Source: Datura wrightii
Taxonomy: Eukaryota; Streptophyta; Magnoliopsida; Solanales; Solanaceae
DNA: 64,000 nt
Reading direction: 5' to 3'
NCBI GenBank assembly: GCA_035772735.1
Contig: JASDFA010000003.1
Span: forward strand, 55,672,501 to 55,736,500
This document shows, in pieces, positions 11,480 to 20,105 of the stretch (position 1 is its first letter; every line of letters starts with the position of its first letter). The position numbers were made by a program, and so were the translations under genes. A model generated the notes under the pieces. That model searched no databases. It had not been told where the DNA came from and saw nothing but the letters and a program-made list of their open reading frames with translations.

Positions 11480-11617
11480 CGTGTCACGGAGGGAGTGCTC
11501 CGCGTTACCCTCCGTGACACGTTGATGTGTAATATGGAATTTTTGAAAAATTCCAGAGTACCTGCGTGATGGCTCCGTGTCACGGAGGGCATCCTTCGCG
11601 TTACCCTCCGTGACACG
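11480..11617 (+). repeat. Two inverted repeats upstream of ORF2 (element C)
   Basis: CGTGTCACGGAGGG (11480-11493) pairs with CCCTCCGTGACACG (11508-11521). The same 14-base arms recur at 11576-11589 and 11604-11617. Both are perfect, with 14-nt spacers. The arms share the GTGTCACGGAGG core with the LTR repeats of element E (47213 onward). Positions 11622-12482 between this block and ORF2 are AT-rich non-coding leader, with an intron-like TTTGATATCATCGACTTGAAGGTATG context. Confidence 0.8.
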
Positions 11618-12482
11618 TTGAAGTGTTATCGCGACGGGTCACACCAGTTCGCCGGGTGACCCGCGCGAAAAACCCCCCTTTTAACCCCGAAAACACCTAA
11701 TTTTTCCCATTTTTCACTCCCCTCCGCGACAAACAACCCAAAATTCCCCCTTCCCCAACGTGACATGGACCTAGGAGCTAAAAGTCTTCAACTTTTCTTT
11801 GATATCATCGACTTGAAGGTATGTTCGTTAACTTCATCTCATTTCTTGTCTAATTTTTCCGATTTTGAGCATAGGAAGTGAGGAAAACTTGCCCTAATTG
11901 TAAATTGAGCTTGAATTCATGTAAGCTATTGATAATTGATGTTCGTAGTATCGTTGTGATTATATGAACTCGATAAATACATGGGTGATTGAAATTCTTG
12001 CGAAATTGTAGCTAGGGTTAAAATTCGAATATGAAGAAGTTAAAATTGAGTTGAAATGTGAAATTCTTCTTGGTTTGTGCATGTTGAGTGAAGTAAATGA
12101 TGTTGTGCTTAACGTTAAGATGCTAAAGGCGCGACGGATTGTCGGGATAATGAAATTGTTGAAATTGCATAGAAATTGGGGGAATTGCATCGGTTTTGTT
12201 GATAGAAATTTTCGCTAAGTGTTATGTGATGAAATGTTATCGATGGTAATAGTGGATTAGCTGTACGAAGTCTGAGTAGTACATAGAATGTATACGGTCG
12301 AACCCTCTGAATGCATGAGGCATTTTTGTTATTGTTTCTTTATTTTGAAAGTTAAGAAAAGAGGTTTGTCTTGCTGTAATGTTGTGATTGTGGCTAAAGA
12401 CTAAGTGTGGGGTGGCCTAGCTTAACCCAACCTTAGTCGAAGCTAATTTTACTTTGAATAACATTGAAACTGTCTGTTTGGT

Positions 12483-13715
12483 TTGAAAAAAACAATGGCA
12501 AGCAGGCAATATAAAGGGAAGGGCGCATCTACATCGGGTGCCAAAAGGAAAAGAATCAGACTGGGAACAGCAGTCCCAGCAGCACCAGCGGTTCCGCACG
12601 GCGAACGTCGCCAATACAGAACCCGATGGGTGACAGAGGAAGGGAAGAAATGGTACGCAAAGCATAAGGAAAGCAAATACTTCCCCGAGGAGCACATTGC
12701 TAGGGAACCATTGGCACAGGAATTCCCCAGGATTGTCCACAGGATTGATACAGTCGGGTTGAACTTCATCTTTGAAGAGCCCAAGGAGTGCAATCTGCAC
12801 CTGATTCGGGAGTTCTACGCCAACTGGAACTCAACACTCAGAAGTCACACCATAAAGATAAGGGGGCAGGTAGTCACTTTTGAGCCCCATCACCTTAATG
12901 CCATTTTGGGGGCGCGGGACATAGACGCCCATGTACTCCGGCAGCTGAATATCACTCCACCATATGCGGACATCAGATGCACTCTGTGTGGAGCCCGGTC
13001 TACAGCACGGTGGAGCAGGCATAAGGAGAGGGGCTACCATCAAACATTGCCCTACTCACAGATGAACAGGGAAGCCAGGATATGGCTTAAGATTGTTTGT
13101 TCCTGCCTGATCACGGGGGTGCATATGACAGATGTCACCCGGGATTGTGTGTGCTTGGTCTATGCCTTGATGAAAGGGCTGGAGATCAATGTTGGGGCGG
13201 TGATTATCTACGCCATGAAGAGCGCCCGTTTGCATCAAGGGCACAGATACGGGTTTGCTAGCTTACTGACCACGTTCCTAAAGGGCCTGGATATTGAGGA
13301 AGAGGCCCTTGACTACATCCCGCAGATGGAGAGGCGGGCCTTAGATGTCACCAAAACTAAGGCACCCGACACCATTCACGGGCCAGTTCTCACACTAGCC
13401 GAGCGACATGCTCGGGATGATCAGTACATGGCTCGCATGTTCGGGATGTAGATTCTCCAGCTGCGCATAGGCGGGAGGCCGGCAACAGAAGATGAGCTGT
13501 GGCAGCTCGAGCTAGACTACCCTTTTGGCGAAAATGCCAGGGCTCTATGCCGAGTGGGGCCAGCTTTTGTGGAGCCCACTGATGATGATATCCCCACAGA
13601 TAAGGAGACACGTCGCGACGACTCCGATGTTGAGTCAGATGATGACGATGGGGGCGATTCAGACATGGGAGACGAGGCAGCGGCACCTGACGAAGAAGTG
13701 GAATACTTCGATTGA
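12483..13715 (+). pseudogene. Element C ORF2 (plant transposon-protein type), one nonsense codon
   Basis: A 410-residue frame starts MKKTMASRQ and ends in an acidic tail (DEEVEYFD). It is collinear with ORF2 of element D. Conserved features are a basic N-terminus, the FYANW motif near residue 120, CGARSTARWSRHKERGYHQ, and a D/E-rich C-terminus. FYANW is typical of what databases call putative plant transposon protein; its biochemical role is not known to me. TAG at 13449-13451 replaces the CAG of D and removes the last 87 residues. A G-rich motif TAAGTGTGGGGT lies before (about 12403) and after (about 13776) the gene. Confidence 0.8.
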
Positions 13716-15462
13716 TCAGGGAGTTTCACCACCCACTTTTGTGTTATGCTGAATTTTGTGAACACTGGGGACAGTGTTCGATTTAAGTGTGGGGTGGGAG
13801 TAGTTAGGTGCTGGTTGTTGTTGTTATTAATGTCTCTGTTCTGTTGTTGTGCTTGGAAAAACTTGTGACCCTGTGATTTTTGTGTGTATGTCTGTATTGT
13901 GATTAATGTGAAGATGTTGTGTGTTGTTGAATGTTGTTAGATGGTTTTTTAAATATTTTTGTTTTATCGAAATTATCGATTAAAATTTTTCGTGAAATTT
14001 TTTATTTTTGGGTTTCTCGGCGTTTGTTTTCGGTTCTTTTACCGAGAATAGTCCCATTGAACCAAAGTCGTAATTAGTGATCGTTTCCTATGATGGATGG
14101 ATGTCGACCGTCTTAAGGGAAATGCAGTCGATAGGAGTAGATTTCTTTTGTTCTTTTTAATTTATTTCTTTTGTTTGTTTGTATCCCAAACGTGTCGTTA
14201 CTTTATGGTTGCGAAATTCTGGTTGCGTGTTGTACATGATATTTAAAATGCAAATGTGATTCGTATGAAAGCATGCAACTTTGTAAATATATTGAGACAC
14301 CTAGGCCATAGAGTTCGATTCGGTGTGATTGAGGCTTAATGTTTGAATTCATGTAATTAGCTGATTGAAGAGTCTGTGAATATGTCTTGAGTTGAGCATG
14401 TATAATGAGTGTGTGGTGAGGTTTCTTATCTTCCATGCTATTGTGAAGTGTCTAGAACTTTCCTGGAGTGTGTACGAAACGAAATGAAGGATATGTATTG
14501 TATGAAAGGATGTAGGCATTTCTTTTCTTTAACCGAAAGTTTTTTTTTTCATTATCGTACCCACCTTGAATGTACATCCTAGTTAGCCCATTGAGCTTTT
14601 AGCCTATTTTTTTTCTTTTGTAAAAAAGGTGTAAACCAAGCTTAACCCCTTCTTTTCATTATCCGTGAATTTGATCCAAAACTCTTAAGCGCTCAAGAAA
14701 TAAAATAATTTTCCCACAGTGTCAAGGAGTGAGAATGGTGAAAAGAAAAGAAAAAGCAGAGTGATGAAAGGAAAGGAAAGGTCAAAGGTGCACTCGCTAT
14801 AAATTAAATATAATGAAGACGTATAACAAATCTTTGTTATTAAGTCGAGTGTGCTTGAAGATATGGGAACAAAAAAAATAAATAAAGACAGACTTCAAGA
14901 ATGGGAGGATGAAGGAAGAAACAATGCCCATAAGGTTGATGGGATGTATTGAAAAAGCGCTTAGGGAAGCTAGTTGTTATTATTGGTTGGCCCAGTATTT
15001 GCTAGTTTCGTAGCTTACACTACAACCCGTTAAGTCCTACATGATCTTACATCACGCGTCCTTATATTAGTGGAGTAATACACCAAAGGCAAGCCTATGG
15101 TTCATGACATGATGCATGTGAATTCTTTTGGGAGAGAGAGCGAAATCTTGTGTATATTCCCCTACATGTAATGTCTTTGAGTTCATGTGATTAAAAAGGG
15201 GAAAATTCTCTTGTGTTGTGAGGGCACATGCTCGACGAGAGATTGAAGTTCGTGTCGGATATCTTGATCAGCTGATTTGCATGAGTTTGCTGATATCGAG
15301 AGTCAATTCTTGAGTCAAGGAGGTCTTAATGTGTTGAAGGTAATTATATTGATAAGACTATGCATGTTTTCTTGATGATTTGCTATATTAAATAATCAGT
15401 ATAACCGTAGCTTGAATTGTCGAGCCAAAGTAGCCAGGATTGGGTGTCAATCGCATGTCGCA
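13716..15462 (+). other. Element C 3' non-coding region
   Basis: There is no convincing gene. It contains AACACTGGGGACAGTG and the PPT-like motif TTAAGTGTGGGGTGGG (about 13774), a TCTCGG...CCGAGA potential hairpin (14015-14050), and the conserved block ATGATGGATGGATGTCGACC (about 14088-14110). The last two features also occur in D, and the block also in E and H. Further downstream the sequence is AT-rich and still alignable to D (43330-44600) until about 15460. Confidence 0.65.
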
Positions 15463-16330
15463 AAATGGTAACGCAGCGGTGGCTCAAGTCAGATATTTCT
15501 TGAGGATGACCCCGCCGGAGTTCCTAGGGTCCAAGGTAGAGGAGGACCCACATGAGTTCATAGATGAGATTGTCAAAATCACCCCAAGTCATGGGGGTGA
15601 ATGGAGTTGAGTGCACTAAGTTGGTCTTTTATCAGCTAAAAGGGGTCGCGCATATCTGGTTTTGCCAATGGAAGGATAGCAGGGTCTCATGAGCAAGACC
15701 GGTCACTTGGGAAGAGTTCCATGTTGCATTTCTAGACCGGTTCTTCCCTCAGGAGATGAGGAGTTGAAGACAGCTGAGTTTGTGAATTTGAAGCAAGGGA
15801 GAATGACTGTACAAGAGTATGCCCTTGAGTTCACTCGCCTGTCGAAATATTCCCCAGAGTTGGTAGCCGATCAGAGGGTGCGAGTGAGTAGATTCATCCA
15901 TGGAGTAGCCGGCTACTTGGACAAGGATTGTAGGACCACTATGCTCCATCAGGATATGGATTTCCCATAGATAGTGTTGTACGCCCAGTAGATGGAGGCG
16001 GCGCATTCGAGAGAGAGAGAGGGAGGCCAAGAGGGCTAGGACGAGGACCACAGATTCTCTCAGCAGAGGTCTGGTGGTGGCAACTGATAGCAAACCCACC
16101 AGAGATCATAAGCCCCAACATCTTTAGCATTGAGTGTGCCATCCAGGCCCAAACATGATCAGAGAGGGCGGGCATCAAGCTCAACGGGTCATAGTAGTAT
16201 ACCTGCAGATACCAATATCCCAACTTGTCAAGGGCACACAGGCTAGTGTTTGGCAGGTTCAGGTTCTTGTTTCGAGTGTGGGCAGCCCGAACAAATGCTT
16301 AGAGATTGTCTAGCTGCGAGACATGATCAG
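15463..16330 (+). pseudogene. Element I gag, C-terminal two thirds
   Basis: Homology to Tekay gag starts at QNGNAAVAQV, followed by RMTPPEFLGSKVEEDP. A frameshift occurs near 15590, a TGA near 15689, and further shifts near 15760 and 16000. The capsid part LKQGRMTVQEYALEFTRL lies at 15790-15840. The zinc knuckle at 16268-16310 reads CFECGQPEQMLRDC: the metal-binding His of CX2CX4HX4C is replaced by Gln, which should weaken RNA binding even if the frame were intact. Confidence 0.75.
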
Positions 16331-17090
16331 GTTGGGGGCCGAGGCACAGCTTCTATTTCAGCAGCCCCTTTTGCACGCACAACACATCAGGGGGTATCTA
16401 CTAGCACAGTTGGTGGTCAACGTCAGAACATATTCTATGCATTAGCATCCCGTCAGGAGCAGGAGGTATCCTCAAATGTGGTCACTGGTATATTGCAAGT
16501 TTTCCATATTGATGTATATGCTTTGCTAGATCCGAGGGATACCTTGTATTTTGTGACACCTTATGTGGACAGTAGCTTCGGAGTCAGTCCCGAAGTCTTA
16601 TCAGAACCCTTCTCAGTTTCTACTCCATTAGGTGACTCAATTATAGCTAGGCGGGTGTATAGAGGTTGCCCAGTCTCAATCCTTCATAAGCTCACCTCAG
16701 CAGATTTGATAGAGTTATCCATGACCAATTTTGATGTTATTCTCAGCATGGATTGGCTATTTGCATGAGATGCTTCAGTTAATTGTAGAACCCAGGCAAT
16801 AGAGTTTAGATTTCCGTGTGAGCCAATCTTAGAAAGGAAGGGTAGTTCAGTTGTGCTTGTAGGTCGTTTCATTTCCTACCTTAAGGCCCGGAAGATGATT
16901 TCTAGGGGTTGCATGTACCATCTAGTTAAGGTTAAGGATGTCGAGTCTGAGACCCCGACTATCCAGTCAGTTCCAGTAGTACGTGAGTATCCAAAGGTCT
17001 TTCCGGATGATTTGCCAGGTGTTCCTCCCGAGCGGGAGATTGATTTCGGTATTGACCTTCTTCCCGACATGCATCCTATATCTATTTCTC
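16331..17090 (+). pseudogene. Element I protease and linker
   Basis: The frame resembles retropepsin of the other Tekay copies. The active-site region reads LLDPRDTLYFVTP instead of the expected D-x-G-A pattern: Asp is kept but the Gly-Ala pair is replaced, so activity is unlikely. A stop at 16768-16770 interrupts it. A new frame from 16853 carries the linker QSVPVVREYPKVFPDDLPG and PPEREIDFGIDLLP leading into RT. Confidence 0.75.
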
Positions 17091-18410
17091 CCTACAGAAT
17101 GGCTCCATCCGAGCTAAAGGATTTGAAAGATAAGTTGAAGGACTTGTTAGATAAGGGTTTCATTAGACCGAGCAAGTCTCCATGGGGTGCACCAGTTTTT
17201 TTTGTCCAAAAGAAGGATGGTTCTCTTTGCATGTCTATTGATTATCGACAATTGAACAAGGTCACCATTAAGAACAGGTATCCTTTACCCAGGATCAATG
17301 ATTTGTTTGACCAGCTTCAGGGTTCCAAGTGTTTCTCAAAGATAGATCTCAGGTCCGGGTATCATCAGCTCAGAGTTCGGGAGAGTGATATCTCGAAGAC
17401 AGCCTTTTGGATGCGGTATAGCCATTATGAGTTTGTAGTTATGTCTTTTGGACTAACAAATGCTCCTGCAGCTTTCATGGACTTGATGAACAGGGTGTTC
17501 AAGCAACATCTATACATGTTCGTGATGGTGTTCATTGATGACATCCTTATATACTCTCGGAGCGAGGACATGCCGCTCACTTGAGAGTAGTACTCCAGAC
17601 ACTCAAGGATCGCCAATTCTATGCCAAGTTCAGCAAGTGTGAAATTTTGTTGGACTCCGTGGAATTTTTTGGCCATGTGGTATCGAGTGAGGGCATAAAG
17701 GTAGATTCTCAGAAAATCAAAGCCGTGAAGAATTGACCCAGACCAGCGAATCTTTCAAATATTTGAAGTTTCTTGGGTTTAGCTGTCTACTATCGGAGGT
17801 TTGTTGAGGGTTTCTCATCTATTGCATCACCTTTGACCAAGTTGACTTAGAAGAAGGTAAAGTTCCAATGGTTGGAGGCTTGTGAGAAAAGCTTCCAAAA
17901 ATTGAAGAATCGACTTACTTCAGCACCGCTGTTGACCCTACCTGAGGGTACCGATGGTTTTGTGGGGTTTGTGATGCTTCAAGAATTGGGCTGAGGTATG
18001 TATTGATGCAGCGAGGAAAATTAATAGCATATGCCTCTAGACAGTTGAAGATCCATGAGAAGAATTACCCGACCCATGATCTGGAATTGGCCTCGGTGGA
18101 TTCGCATTGAAGATATGGCGACATTATTTGTATGCAGTCCATGTGGATGTATTTACGGACCACAAGAGCTTACAATATGTTCACACAGAAAGACCTCAAT
18201 CTACAACAAAGGAGGTGGTTAGAGCTACTCAAAGACTATGATATGAGTGTTCTTTACCATCCGGTGAAGGCTAATGTGGTAGCGGACGCACTTAGTAGGC
18301 TCTCTACGGAGAGTGTGTCCCATGTGGATAAGGCAAAGAAGGAGCTGGTGAAAGATGTCCATCAACTTGCAAGGTTGGGAGTTAGGTTGGTCAACTCGAC
18401 CGATGGCGGT
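17091..18410 (+). pseudogene. Element I reverse transcriptase and RNase H
   Basis: The RT fingers/palm region is open to 17584 and contains CMSIDYRQLNKVTIKNRYPL, KIDLRSGYHQLRV, MSFGLTNAPAAF and an intact catalytic FIDDILIYS. The frame then shifts. The thumb/connection follows with stops (for example before PRPANLS and inside KLT-KKVKFQW). RNase H pieces (YASRQLKIHEKNYPTHDLEL) are split by further frameshifts; 18132-18470 encodes the end of the domain (VADALSRLSTESV). It would copy element RNA into DNA; this copy cannot. Confidence 0.8.
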
Positions 18411-19834
18411 GTTGTGCTGCAAAATAGATCAGAATCATCCTTGGTGACTGATGTAAGCGAGACAAGATGAGGATTCGATGTTGGTAAAGCTGAAAGAAGT
18501 CGTTTGAAGTCATAAGGTGGATGTTTTCTCCCAAGGGGGAGATGGTGTGTTGTGTGTTCCGGATGTCGATGATTTGAGGAGTCGGATGTTGCATGAGGCT
18601 CATGGATCCCGATACTCTATTCATCCAGGTGCCACCAAGATGTATCATGATTTGCGGGAAATATATTGGTGAAATGGCATGAAGAAGGATATTGCAGAAT
18701 TTGTAACCAAGTGCTCCAATTGCCAGCAAGTAAAGGTCGAGCATCAAAGGCCGGGAGGCATACTTCAGGATATTAGCATTCCCACTTGGAAGTGGGAAGA
18801 GATTTATATGGATTTCATCATTGCCCTACCTCGTACTCGTCAACACTATGATTCTATTTGGATTGTGGTAGACAGGTTGACCAAGGCTGCACATTTTCTA
18901 CCAGTCAAAACTACAGATTCGACAGAGGATTATGCCAAACTGTATATCCAGGAGTTGGTTTGACTTCATGGAGTGCTGTTGTCTATCATTTCAGATCGAG
19001 GTACTCAATTTACCTCTCAGTTTTGGAGGTCATTCCAAAAAGGGCTTGGTACACAGGTTAAACTCAGCACAGCATTTCATCCGCAAATGGATGGTCAAGT
19101 AGAGCAGATAATTCAGACCCTCGAGGACATGGGCATGTGTGATTGACTTTAAAGGTGGTTGGGATGATCACTTACCCCTAGTCGAGTTTGCCTACAATAA
19201 AAGTTATCACGCTAGTATTCAGATGGCGCCATTCGAGGCTCTCTACGGGCGGAGATGTAGGTCGCCCATCGGATGGTTTGAGGTTGGTGAGGCAACTATG
19301 GTAGGGCCATATTCAGTTCATGAGGCTATAGTGAAGGTTCAAATGATAAGGGACAGGCTAAAAACAGCTTAGAGTCGTCAAAAATCATATGTTGATGTGA
19401 GGAGGAGAGAGCTGGAGTTCGCGGTGGACGATTGGGTATTTCTAAAGGTATCTCCCATGAAGGGAATAATGCGGTTTGGGAAGAAAGGAAAACTCAGTCC
19501 CCGCTATGTTGGTCCCTATTGGATTACGAGAAGAGTTGGTAAGGTGGCGTATGAGTTCGAACTGCCCTCAGAGTTATCTTTTGTGCATCCGGTGTTTCAT
19601 GTATCGCTTTTGAAGAAATGTTTAGGAGATCTAGCTCTAGTAGTCCCGGTGGACAATATTAGTGTAAAAGACAATCTTAGCTATGAGGAGGTTCTGGTGG
19701 AAATACTAGATCGACAGGTTCGAAGGCTAAGGAACAAAGAAGTAGCTTCAGTTAAAGTATTATGGAGGAATCAACATGTTGAAGGAGCTACATGGGAAGC
19801 CGAAGTGGATATGATGGCTAGATACCCACATTAA
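18411..19834 (+). pseudogene. Element I integrase and chromodomain-like tail
   Basis: The HHCC zinc-binding region ends in KCSNCQQVK near 18720. The core holds MDFI (18810), SDRGTQF (18998) and GQVEQIIQTLED (19095), so the D, D, E residues can be traced, but a TGA at 18961-18963 and a frameshift near 19130 break it. Positions 19139-19372 (FAYNKSYHASIQMAPFEALYGRR) and 19397-19834 cover the C-terminal part. The end (RNKEVASVKVLWRNQHVEGATWEAE) is the chromodomain-like tail that defines Tekay-type chromoviruses and may guide insertion into heterochromatin. Confidence 0.8.
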
Positions 19835-20090
19835 TTCTCTACCAGCTCAATGTCAGCTTGAGGTATCAGTTTTGACCTAAAACTCTATTTAGTTTCACGT
19901 TCAGTTCATGCATGCAAGTTTTTTTTATGTATATGGGTGTGTATGTGATTTGCAAATTCAGTTCACCTATATCTTTTGAATCGGAGGTAGTCATTCCGTC
20001 AATTTTCAGTTTAAATGATCAGTATTTGATAATGATAATTGCATATCTCTACTTTTATTTGTGTTTTCCAACATTCGAGGATGAATGTTC

Positions 20091-20105
20091 CCAAGGGGGA
20101 GATAT
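20091..20105 (+). other. Polypurine tract of element I
   Basis: CCAAGGGGGAGATAT directly precedes the LTR start TGTTAAACCCC. It would prime second-strand DNA. Element F has the same tract on the minus strand at 54193-54206. Confidence 0.8.

Larger units (their letters stand above)
7248..15462 (+). mobile_element. Element C: Athila-like non-autonomous element, 3' LTR lost
   Basis: Order: 5' LTR, tRNA-Asp primer site, gag-pro, AGGCAA-loop hairpin, two inverted repeats, ORF2, conserved 3' non-coding region. It is collinear with the complete element D (36217-46159). No RT, RNase H or integrase coding is present between gag-pro and the 3' non-coding part. Homology to D's 3' non-coding region stops near 15460, where Tekay gag begins, so the polypurine tract and 3' LTR are lost. 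The bases before the LTR are GGTAC, but the partner duplication is not available. Confidence 0.8.
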
